A stretch of DNA of 64,000 nucleotides from NCBI RefSeq assembly GCF_018069875.1, contig NZ_JAGQDF010000003.1, positions 186,001-250,000 of the forward strand, written 5' to 3'. Within the stretch, counting starts at the first letter, position 1. Every line of letters starts with the position of its first letter. A model generated the notes under the pieces. That model saw only the letters and a list, made by a program, of their open reading frames with translations. It had not been told where the DNA came from and made no database searches. Made by a program: the position numbers and the translations under genes. This stretch comes from Ideonella alba. GTDB taxonomy: Bacteria > Pseudomonadota > Gammaproteobacteria > Burkholderiales > Burkholderiaceae_C. This document shows positions 9,576 to 17,243 of this stretch, piece by piece.

Positions 9576-10550
9576 TCAGAACTTGTGGCGGATGCCCAGC
9601 GCGAAGCTGTTGCCCGCGTCCACCACCGGCAGCTTGTCGTTCATGTAGACGACGTAGCCATCGGTGCGCTTCGAGAAGGCATAGTCATAGCCCAGGCTCA
9701 GCGTCTTGCGGTTCTTCACCGACAGCTTGCCGTACTCGGCCAGCAGCTTGCCCGAGGCGCCCACCGGCACCGAGGCGCCCACCTCGCCCAGCTTGTAGTC
9801 GACGTTGGTGGTGTCGTTGGCCACCTTGCCGTACTGGCCGAAGAACTTGGCGAAGCCCGCGTCGTACGAGCCGCCGAACTGCCAGGTGGTGGTGCCGGCG
9901 GTGGTGCCTTCCTTGACCTTCTGGAAGGCGAAGCTGCCGGCGAAGGCGCCGCCGAAGTACAGCACGTTGCCGCCGTAGCGGCGGCCCAGCACGTTGCCGT
10001 CATTGCCGGCCACCTGCAGCTGCGCCGACAGGCCGCCCAGCTTGGGCGAGCTGTAGGAGATGGAGTTGTTCCAGCCGGTGTCGCCGGTCACGGTGCCGCT
10101 GGTGAAGTAGTGGCGGATCGACGGCGAGAAGCCGAAGGAGTCGCCAAAGGCGTTGAAGATCAGCGTCGAGACGAACAGCGAGGTGGTGTTGCGGCCGGCG
10201 GTGACCGAGCCCAGATCGCCCGACAGGCCGGCGTAGGCGTTGCGGGCCCAGAAGGCGTCGCCATTGAAGCGGCCGGCGTTGCCGCCGTCGGCGCGCAGGA
10301 AGCTCTCGATCGCGAAGTTGGCCTTGAGGCCGCCGCCCAGGTCCTCGGTGCCCTTGAAGCCGAAGTAGCTGGTGCTCATCTTGCCGCTGGCCACGGTGCG
10401 GTCCTTGGCCGCGCCAGGGTCCTGGAACTGGCCGGCCGACACATCGATCAGGCCATAGGCCTGGACGCTGGACTGGGCATGGGCGCCGGCGCAGGCCAGC
10501 AGGGCGGCCGCGGCCAGCAGGGTGGGGACGCGGTGGAAGCGGATGGTCAT
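9576..10550 (-). CDS. Gram-negative general porin (betaproteobacterial type)
   Basis: The 324-residue protein has a signal peptide ending AHAQ (about 25) and begins its mature part [11 protein letters not shown], the typical first strand of Burkholderiales trimeric porins. Other marks are [15 protein letters not shown] in the second strand pair, alternating beta-strands throughout and a terminal FALGIRHKF ending in Phe, the outer-membrane assembly signal. It should form a 16-strand channel for small hydrophilic solutes. It is transcribed away from iorAB and has its own terminator. Confidence 0.93.
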   Translation of the reverse strand: MTIRFHRVPTLLAAAALLACAGAHAQSSVQAYGLIDVSAGQFQDPGAAKDRTVASGKMSTSYFGFKGTEDLGGGLKANFAIESFLRADGGNAGRFNGDAFWARNAYAGLSGDLGSVTAGRNTTSLFVSTLIFNAFGDSFGFSPSIRHYFTSGTVTGDTGWNNSISYSSPKLGGLSAQLQVAGNDGNVLGRRYGGNVLYFGGAFAGSFAFQKVKEGTTAGTTTWQFGGSYDAGFAKFFGQYGKVANDTTNVDYKLGEVGASVPVGASGKLLAEYGKLSVKNRKTLSLGYDYAFSKRTDGYVVYMNDKLPVVDAGNSFALGIRHKF

Positions 10551-10652
10551 CAAAGGCTCCGTCGGGAGGTGGTGGGATCGGTGGGTGCCGGCCGGCGGGC
10601 CTGGTGGGGACTCGTCGGGCATTCGGCCTGGTTTTCTGACACACTGGGCCCG

Positions 10653-10669
10653 CGCTGGATGTTCCAGCG
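10653..10669. promoter_or_regulatory. Inverted repeat in the porin/iorA intergenic region
   Basis: CGCTGGA and TCCAGCG form a perfect 7-bp dyad with the spacer TGT. It lies 103 bases upstream of the porin start and 74 bases upstream of iorA, where a shared regulator could bind. I cannot name the factor. Confidence 0.3.
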
Positions 10670-10742
10670 TGGGCGCCTGGGTCACCTGTTGCATGCAGGA
10701 AACATGCCCAACGCCTGCCCGCGGCCCAGCCTGGACCGACCG

Positions 10743-11225
10743 ATGACCCGACTGATCCTGAACCAACGCGCGGTGGAGCTGGACGACGCCCGCGTCCCGC
10801 CCGACATGCCCCTGTTGTGGGCGCTGCGCGATGAATTGGGGCTCACCGGCACCAAGTTCGGCTGTGGCGTGGCCGCCTGTGGCGCCTGCACGGTGCAGAT
10901 CGACGGCCAGCCGCAGCGCGCCTGCGTGCTGCCGGTGGCCGCGGCGGCCGGGCGCCAGGTGCGCACGATCGAAGGCCTGGGCACGCCCGACAAGCCGCAC
11001 CTGCTGCAGCGCGCCTGGATACAGCACCAGGTACCGCAGTGCGGCTACTGCCAGAGCGGCATGCTGATGGCCGCCGAGGCGCTGCTGCGCAGCAACCGCA
11101 AGCCCAGCGACGCCGACATCGACGCCGCGATCACCAACCTGTGCCGCTGCGGCACCTACCCCCGGGTGCGCGCCGCCATCCACACCGCGGCCCGCTGGCT
11201 GCGCGAGGGTCAGCCATGGGCCTGA
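10743..11225 (+). CDS. iorA: Isoquinoline 1-oxidoreductase alpha subunit, (2Fe-2S)-binding
   Basis: The 160-residue protein has both iron-sulfur domains of the small subunit of xanthine-dehydrogenase-family molybdoenzymes. The N-terminal plant-ferredoxin-type cluster uses [13 protein letters not shown] plus a later Cys near 54; the C-terminal helical domain has CGYCQSGM and CRCGTY. It passes electrons from the molybdenum cofactor of the large subunit. The next gene overlaps it by 10 bases, as in iorAB operons. The substrate is uncertain: IorAB-type enzymes oxidise N-heterocycles or aldehydes. Confidence 0.9.
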   Translation: MTRLILNQRAVELDDARVPPDMPLLWALRDELGLTGTKFGCGVAACGACTVQIDGQPQRACVLPVAAAAGRQVRTIEGLGTPDKPHLLQRAWIQHQVPQCGYCQSGMLMAAEALLRSNRKPSDADIDAAITNLCRCGTYPRVRAAIHTAARWLREGQPWA

Positions 11226-13501
11226 GCCGCCGCACCTGGCTGTGGTCGGCGCTGGGTGGCACCGGCGCGCTGGTGGTGGGCTGGAGCGGCCTGCCGCCGC
11301 GCAGCCGCCTGGGCGGCCCCGACACGCTGCCGTCGGCAGCCGGCTCGGTCGGCCTGAACGGCTGGATCGCGGTGCGCCCCGACGGTCAGGTCCACCTGGC
11401 CATGCCCTGGGCCGAGATCGGCCAGGGCGTGCACACCGCGCTGGCGATGCTGGTGGCCGAGGAGATGAACCTGCGCCTGGACCAGGTGCAGCCGATCGAA
11501 GCCCCCCACGAGAAGATCTACGGCAACCTGGCGGTGCTCGAGGCCAGCCTGCCGGTGCACCCGCGCGACACCGAGCCCGGCCACGAGACCCTGGGGGTGC
11601 GCCTGGGCCAGTGGATGGTGCGCAAGCTCGCGCGCGAGCTGGGCCTGGTGATCACCGGCGGCTCATCGACGCTGGCCGACAGCTGGGACACGCTGCGTCT
11701 GGCCGCGGCCACCGCGCGCGCGCAATTGCTGGGCGCCGCCTCGCTGCAATGGAAGCTGCCGGTGGCCGAGCTCACGGTCGAGGCCGGCGTGGTGCGCCAC
11801 GCGGGTGTCCAGCAAGCCCACTACGGTGAGCTGGCTGCAGCGGCGCAGACCACGCGGCCCGGTGAGGTGCGCTTCAAGCCGCGCGAGCAATGGACGCTGA
11901 TCGGCCAGCCGCAGCCGCGCCTGGATGCGCCGGCCAAGAGCCGTGGCCAGGCCCGCTTTGGCATCGATGTGCGCCAGCCCGGGCAGCGCTTCGCGGCGCT
12001 GCGCCACGCGCCGGCGCTGGGCGGGCGCATCGGCGCACTGCGCAACGAGGCCGCGGTGCGGGCCATGCCGGGCGTGCTGGGCATCCACCGCCTGCCGGCT
12101 CCGGCCGACGGCACCGAGTCGGTGGCGGTGGTGGCCACCAACAGCGGCCTGGCCCTGATGGCGCTGCGGGCGCTGGACTTCGAAGCCCTGCCGCCCGAGG
12201 GCGGCGGCGCCGATTCGGCGCGCATCCTGCAGGCGCTGCAGGACGAGGCCCGGCGCGCCGCGGCCGAGGAGGCCGGCTTCTCCTTCCACGCCGACGGCGA
12301 CGCCACCGGCCTGCTGGCGCGCTCGGCCGAGGTGGTGGAGGCGCTCTACCACGCGCCCTACCTGGCCCACGCGACGATGGAGCCGATGAACGCCACCGCG
12401 CGGGTCGATGCGCAGGGTGTCGAGGTCTGGGCGCCGACCCAGGTGCCCGGCCTGGCGCGCGCCGCTGCGGCCCGGCAGGCGGGCGTGCCCGAGTCGCAGG
12501 TGCAGCTGCACATGACGCTGTCGGGCGGCGGTTTCGGCCGCCGGCTGGAAGTCGACAGCGTGGTGCAGGCGGTCGCGCTGGCGCAGCAATTGCCCGGCCA
12601 GACGGTGCAGCTGCTGTGGCCGCGCGAGGAGGATTTCGGCCACGACCTGTACCGGCCCGCCGGTGCGGCGCTGCTGCGCGCCGCGCTGGACAGCCAGGGC
12701 CGCATCCGGGCGCTGAGCATCCACAGCAGCGGCGACGCGATCACGCCGCGCTGGATGGCGCGCAACGTGCCCTGGCTGTCGGGCCCGATCGACACGCCGG
12801 ACAAGACCGCCGCCGAGGGCCTGTTCGACCTGCCCTACGCCATCCCGAACCAGCGCATGCGCCATGTGGCCACGCGCAGCGGCGTGCCGATCGGCAACTG
12901 GCGCTCGGTGGGCCACAGCCACAACGCGTTCTTCTCCGAGGGCTTCATCGACGAGCTGGCGCATGCCGCCAGGCGCGATCCGCTGGCCTTCCGGCTGGCG
13001 ATGCTGGACGAGGCACCGCGCCACGCTGCGGTGCTGCGCCTGGCCGCCGGGAAGGCCGGCTGGGGCCAGCCCCTGGCCGCCGGCCGGGCGCGCGGGCTGG
13101 CGCTTCACGAGAGCTTCGGCAGCATCGTCGCGCTGGTGCTGGAGGTGTCGCTGGAAGGCGGCCGCCCGCGCGTGCACCGCGCCGTCTGCGCGGTCGACTG
13201 CGGCACCGCGATCAACCCCGACGGCGTGGCCCAGCAGGTCGAGGGCAGCATCATCTTCGGCCTGTCGGCGGCGCTGTCGGGGCGCATCGACATCGTCGGC
13301 GGCGTGGTGCAGCAGACCAACTTCCCGGCACAGATGCCGCTGACGCTGCGCGAGACCCCGGCGATCGAGACCCACCTGGTGCCCAGCACCCGCGCGCCCA
13401 CCGGCATGGGCGAGCCGGCCGTGCCGCCGGTGGCGCCCGCCTTGGCCAACGCGCTGTTCGTGCTGAACGGCCGACGCCTGCGCGCCCTGCCGCTGGCCTG
13501 A
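11216..13501 (+). CDS. iorB: Isoquinoline 1-oxidoreductase beta subunit, molybdopterin-binding
   Basis: The 761-residue protein starts with a twin-arginine-type signal (SRRTWLW, then a hydrophobic stretch), so the complex is probably folded with cofactor and exported to the periplasm. The body matches the large subunit of two-subunit IorAB enzymes, with [10 protein letters not shown] near 62, SGGGFGRR near 440 in the cofactor-binding region, and GMGEP near residue 730, whose Glu is the expected catalytic base. I chose the ATG at 11216, inside the end of iorA, because it gives the Tat signal directly. With IorA it would hydroxylate a heterocycle or aldehyde; no cytochrome c partner is adjacent. 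Confidence 0.9.
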   Translation: MGLSRRTWLWSALGGTGALVVGWSGLPPRSRLGGPDTLPSAAGSVGLNGWIAVRPDGQVHLAMPWAEIGQGVHTALAMLVAEEMNLRLDQVQPIEAPHEKIYGNLAVLEASLPVHPRDTEPGHETLGVRLGQWMVRKLARELGLVITGGSSTLADSWDTLRLAAATARAQLLGAASLQWKLPVAELTVEAGVVRHAGVQQAHYGELAAAAQTTRPGEVRFKPREQWTLIGQPQPRLDAPAKSRGQARFGIDVRQPGQRFAALRHAPALGGRIGALRNEAAVRAMPGVLGIHRLPAPADGTESVAVVATNSGLALMALRALDFEALPPEGGGADSARILQALQDEARRAAAEEAGFSFHADGDATGLLARSAEVVEALYHAPYLAHATMEPMNATARVDAQGVEVWAPTQVPGLARAAAARQAGVPESQVQLHMTLSGGGFGRRLEVDSVVQAVALAQQLPGQTVQLLWPREEDFGHDLYRPAGAALLRAALDSQGRIRALSIHSSGDAITPRWMARNVPWLSGPIDTPDKTAAEGLFDLPYAIPNQRMRHVATRSGVPIGNWRSVGHSHNAFFSEGFIDELAHAARRDPLAFRLAMLDEAPRHAAVLRLAAGKAGWGQPLAAGRARGLALHESFGSIVALVLEVSLEGGRPRVHRAVCAVDCGTAINPDGVAQQVEGSIIFGLSAALSGRIDIVGGVVQQTNFPAQMPLTLRETPAIETHLVPSTRAPTGMGEPAVPPVAPALANALFVLNGRRLRALPLA

Positions 13502-13509
13502 GGCCACGG

Positions 13510-13532
13510 CGCCGCTGTCCACGACAGCGGCG
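13510..13532 (+). terminator. Perfect 10-bp hairpin after iorB
   Basis: CGCCGCTGTC and GACAGCGGCG pair perfectly around the 3-base loop CAC, starting 9 bases after the iorB stop. No T-run follows, so it may be a weak or factor-assisted terminator. It separates iorAB from the sensor kinase gene. Confidence 0.5.
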
Positions 13533-13602
13533 GGGTGAAAGCGCGACGGCCGCGGTTCAACTCACCACAATCGGGTCCTTGATGTTGTAGCGAGGTCCGC
13601 CG

Positions 13603-15066
13603 ATGGACCCGTCCTTCTCCGCCGACACGATCGTCGACCGCACGCCGCATGCGCTGGTGGCCGTCGATGCGTCCGGCTCGGTGCGTTTCTGGAATGCCGG
13701 CGCCGAGGCCCTGTACGGCCACCCGCGGCACGAGGCGCTGGGCCGCCACTGGGCCGACTTGTTCGGTGAGCCGCCTCCCGGGGGGCTCGCCGCCACCGTC
13801 GAAGTCGTGCGTCGCTGCCGCGATGGCGCGCTGATCTATGTCGAGTCCTGTCAGCGGCCGCTGCCCGATCCCTGCGGGGAGCCGGCCGGCTGTCTGTGCA
13901 GCGATGTCGACGTCACGCCCTGGCGGGTGCGGCGCGAGGCGGACCTCGTCGAGGCCTTGTATGGCCGCCTGCTGGAGTCCATGCCCGATGCCATCATCGT
14001 GACCGACCGGATCGGCCGCATCATCCTGGCCAACGGCCAGGCGCAGCGCATGTTCGGCCGCCAGCGCACGTCCCTGCTGGGCGACGTCATCGAGTCGCTG
14101 ATGCCGGCACGCTCGCGGGGCACGCATGTCGGGCAGCGCGATGCCTACCTCGCCTCGCCCCGCACCCGCGCGATGGGCCAGGGCCTGTCGCTGCAGGGCC
14201 TGCGGGCGAGCGGCGAGGAGTTTCCGGTCGAGATCAGCCTGAGTCCGCTGGACTCCGATCTGGGGCCGCTGGCCATGGCCGCGATCCGCGATGTGTCCGA
14301 CCGCCACCGCGTGGAGCGCGCCCTGCAGGAAAAGAACGTCGAGCTCGAGCGCGCCAGCCGGGCCAAGGACCGCTTCCTGGCCACGATGAGCCACGAGCTG
14401 CGCACACCGCTCAATGCCATCCTGGGCTTCACCGGCCTGCTGCTGATGCGCCTCAGCGGTCCGATCAACGCCGAGCAGGAGCGCCAGCTGGGACTGGTCA
14501 ACACCAGCGGCAAGCACCTGCTGTCGCTGATCAACGACCTGCTTGACCTGGCCAAGATCGACTCGGGCCGGGTCGAGATCCAGCGCGAGCCGGTGGACTG
14601 CCGCGCGCTGGTCGAGGACGTGATCGAGACGCTGCGCCAGGCCGCCGATGCCAAGGGCCTGCGCCTGCTGCTGCGGCCGACGCCCGACCTGGACGCCACG
14701 CTGCACACCGACCGGCGCGCACTGCAGCAGGTGCTGATCAATCTGGTCAACAACGCGATCAAGTTCACCGACACTGGCTCGGTGGAGCTGTGCGTGACGC
14801 GTGAGTCGGGCTGGCTGGCGCTGTGCGTGACCGACACCGGCCGCGGCATTTCCGAGGAAGACCAGGCGCGGCTGTTCCAGCCCTTCGTCCAGGTGGGCGG
14901 TCGCAGCGGCCTGGTCGAGGGCACGGGGCTGGGCCTGCACCTGAGCCTGCGCCTGGCCGAGCTGCTGGGCGGCCGGCTGGCGATGAGCAGCGCCCCGCAG
15001 GCCGGCAGCCGCTTCACGCTGTCGCTGCCACTGCCGCTGCACAACGGCGACGCGCCAGGATCATGA
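13603..15066 (+). CDS. Soluble PAS-PAS sensor histidine kinase
   Basis: The 487-residue protein lacks membrane segments. It has two PAS domains (about 8-120 and 125-245), a HisKA domain with the phospho-acceptor H264 in MSHELRTPLN, and a HATPase domain (about 365-480) with NNAIKF (N box), DTGRGI and GTGLGL. It should sense an internal signal such as redox state or a small ligand. Its stop overlaps the next gene's start (ATGA), so it pairs with the twin-receiver regulator. The ligand is unknown; no heme or flavin motif stands out. Confidence 0.9.
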   Translation: MDPSFSADTIVDRTPHALVAVDASGSVRFWNAGAEALYGHPRHEALGRHWADLFGEPPPGGLAATVEVVRRCRDGALIYVESCQRPLPDPCGEPAGCLCSDVDVTPWRVRREADLVEALYGRLLESMPDAIIVTDRIGRIILANGQAQRMFGRQRTSLLGDVIESLMPARSRGTHVGQRDAYLASPRTRAMGQGLSLQGLRASGEEFPVEISLSPLDSDLGPLAMAAIRDVSDRHRVERALQEKNVELERASRAKDRFLATMSHELRTPLNAILGFTGLLLMRLSGPINAEQERQLGLVNTSGKHLLSLINDLLDLAKIDSGRVEIQREPVDCRALVEDVIETLRQAADAKGLRLLLRPTPDLDATLHTDRRALQQVLINLVNNAIKFTDTGSVELCVTRESGWLALCVTDTGRGISEEDQARLFQPFVQVGGRSGLVEGTGLGLHLSLRLAELLGGRLAMSSAPQAGSRFTLSLPLPLHNGDAPGS

Positions 15067-15878
15067 GTGCCACGGGCCAATTGGCACTGCTGATCGAGGA
15101 CAACCCGGTCAATCTGGAGCTGCTGACCTGCCTGATGGCGGCGCTGGGCTACCGCACCGTCAGCGCCACCGACGGCGAGCGCGGGCTCGCCGCCGCGCGG
15201 CAGCATCACCCCTCGCTGATCCTGTGCGACATCCAGATGCCCGGCATGGACGGCCTTCAGTTCGCCCGGCATGCCAAGGCCGACCCTGCGCTGTGCCGCA
15301 TCCCGCTGGTGGCGTTGACGGCGCTGGCCATGGTCGGTGACCGCGAGCGCATCCTGTCGGCCGGCTTCGACGGCTACCTGGCCAAGCCGATCGATCCGAT
15401 GCGCTTTGCCGACAGCGTCAGGCCCTGGCTGGCCGCGCCACCGCCAGCGCCGCGGCCGGCCTCGCCGGACGATGCGGCGCAGGCCCCGCCGCTGCGGCCG
15501 GCGCCGCACCGCGGATTGATCCTGGTGGTCGATGACACCGACTTCAACCTGGTGCTCAAGCGCGACCTGCTGGAGCCGCATGGCTATGCGGTGGTCACGG
15601 CCTCCGATGCGGTGGCGGCCCTGCAACTGGTGCGTCGGCAGCCGCCCGATCTGGTGGTGTCGGATGTCGGCATGCGTCCGGGCAACGGCCTGGATCTGCT
15701 GCGGGCGCTGCGCGCCGATGCCGGCACCCGCCAGGTCCCGGTGGTGTTCACCAGCGCCACCCACTGGGACCAGGCGGTGGAGCGGCAGGCGCTGGCCCTG
15801 GGCGCGGCGGCCTACCTGCGGCGGCCGATGGACCCGGCGCGCTTTCTTGCCGTGCTGGCGCAGTGCCTGCAGCGCTGA
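15063..15878 (+). CDS. Response regulator with two receiver domains and no output domain
   Basis: This 271-residue protein consists of two REC domains joined by a Pro/Ala-rich linker (about 123-150). REC1 has the acidic pair ED at 12-13, phospho-acceptor D56 in CDIQMPG and the lysine of YLAKP near 108. REC2 has DD near 157, phospho-acceptor D201 in SDVGMRPG, but the conserved Lys is Arg (YLRRP). There is no DNA-binding or enzymatic domain, so it may relay phosphate or bind a partner. It is translationally coupled to the kinase upstream (ATGA overlap). Confidence 0.88.
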   Translation: MSATGQLALLIEDNPVNLELLTCLMAALGYRTVSATDGERGLAAARQHHPSLILCDIQMPGMDGLQFARHAKADPALCRIPLVALTALAMVGDRERILSAGFDGYLAKPIDPMRFADSVRPWLAAPPPAPRPASPDDAAQAPPLRPAPHRGLILVVDDTDFNLVLKRDLLEPHGYAVVTASDAVAALQLVRRQPPDLVVSDVGMRPGNGLDLLRALRADAGTRQVPVVFTSATHWDQAVERQALALGAAAYLRRPMDPARFLAVLAQCLQR

Positions 15879-15929
15879 CGCTTCCCTCAGCCAGGGGCTT
15901 GCGGCGCTGGCGCTTCCGGGCCAGAGTCG

Positions 15930-17243
15930 ATGCCGACCACCATGCCCGAGCCGCACATCTTCATCTCGTACCGCCGTGCCGATTCCGAGCACGCCGCGCT
16001 GCGCGTGCACGAGCGGCTGCAGGCGCGCTTCGGCGGCGATGCGGTGTTCATCGACCGCGAGCTGCCCTCGGGCATCGACTGGGACGCGCGGCTGCACGAG
16101 CGGGTGCACGAGGCCACCGCGGTGGTGGTGCTGGTGGGGCCGCGCTTCATCGAGCTGTTCGCCGAGCACGGCCCGGACGAGCCCGACGTGATGCTGGCCG
16201 AGATCCGCGAGGCGCTGGACAGCGGCAAGCGCGTGTTCCCGCTGGTGGTGGGTGCCCCCGACATGCCACCGGCCAGCCAGCTGCCGGCATCGATCCGCCG
16301 GCTGGCGCAGCAGAACGCGCGCTTCGCGCCGGCGCAGTACTTCGACACCGCGATGGAGATGCTCGAGCGCGACATCGCCGCCGCGCACGGCTGGGTGGCC
16401 CCCGACAGCGGCGAGGCCGCCGAGCGCGGCGGCCTGCCCACCTGGGCGCGCGTGTCGCTGCTGCTGGCGGGCGTCAGCGCCAGCGTCGCCCTGGCCAGCG
16501 CCGCACTGGCCTGGCTGGCTCCGGCGATGGAGGGCGCCAGCGCCGCGCGGCAGGTCTGGCACGGCCTGCACTACCTGCTGGCCACCCTGCTGTTCGGTCT
16601 GGGCCCCTACCTGTCGTACTGGGTGGTGGCCGAATTGCGCGCGCGCGCCGGCCTGCCGGTCTTCAGCCTGCAGGGCTGGCTGTCGGTGCTGATCGTCGGC
16701 GGCAATCTGGTGCTGGGCGGGGCCTTCCTGCTGCTGACCTCGGTACCGGGCTGGCAGATGCGGCCCTGGTGGCCGGGCACGCGGCTTGCCCCGGCCGAGG
16801 GCGATGCGCTGTACTACGCCACGCTGGCCGGCACCCTGCTGGCGATTGCGCTGGGCACGGTGGCGCTGGCGCTGTGGGAGCCGGTGCTGCGCCGCGCCGA
16901 GCGCCACCATGGCACCCAGGCCCAGTGGCGCCTGAGCGCATCCAGCGCCCTGCTGCTGCTGGCGCTGCTGTGGTTCGGCGGCTCGCTGGTCAACTCGGTG
17001 CCCGACCTGGACGCCGCCACCAGCCTGTCGGTGGTGGGCTACATCGCGCTGTGCCCGACGCTGTCGCTGCTGATGGTGGCCTGGCAGGCCACCAAGGCGC
17101 AGCTGGGTCTGGGCCGCGACGCCTGGCAGGTGCGCGGCCTGTTCTGGCTGCTGGGGGCGCTCTACGTGCTGTGCACGCTGAGCCTGTTCGCCACCGGACC
17201 GCTGCAGCAGGTCTGGGCCATCATTCCGGGCTATCTGAACTAG
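15930..17243 (+). CDS. TIR-domain protein with a multi-pass membrane domain
   Basis: This 437-residue protein begins with a TIR-type domain (about residues 8-150): HIFISYRRADS as the first strand and loop, DAVFIDRELPSGIDW as the second element, and VVVLVGPRFIEL as a later strand. About seven hydrophobic helices follow between residues 170 and 435, so the TIR domain should sit on the inner face of the membrane. TIR domains either cleave NAD or act as adaptors; this TIR_2-like form has no catalytic Glu that I can assign with confidence. It lies 51 bases after the twin-receiver gene and overlaps the convergent hybrid kinase by 23 bases. The start could also be the ATG at 15942. Confidence 0.8.
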   Translation: MPTTMPEPHIFISYRRADSEHAALRVHERLQARFGGDAVFIDRELPSGIDWDARLHERVHEATAVVVLVGPRFIELFAEHGPDEPDVMLAEIREALDSGKRVFPLVVGAPDMPPASQLPASIRRLAQQNARFAPAQYFDTAMEMLERDIAAAHGWVAPDSGEAAERGGLPTWARVSLLLAGVSASVALASAALAWLAPAMEGASAARQVWHGLHYLLATLLFGLGPYLSYWVVAELRARAGLPVFSLQGWLSVLIVGGNLVLGGAFLLLTSVPGWQMRPWWPGTRLAPAEGDALYYATLAGTLLAIALGTVALALWEPVLRRAERHHGTQAQWRLSASSALLLLALLWFGGSLVNSVPDLDAATSLSVVGYIALCPTLSLLMVAWQATKAQLGLGRDAWQVRGLFWLLGALYVLCTLSLFATGPLQQVWAIIPGYLN

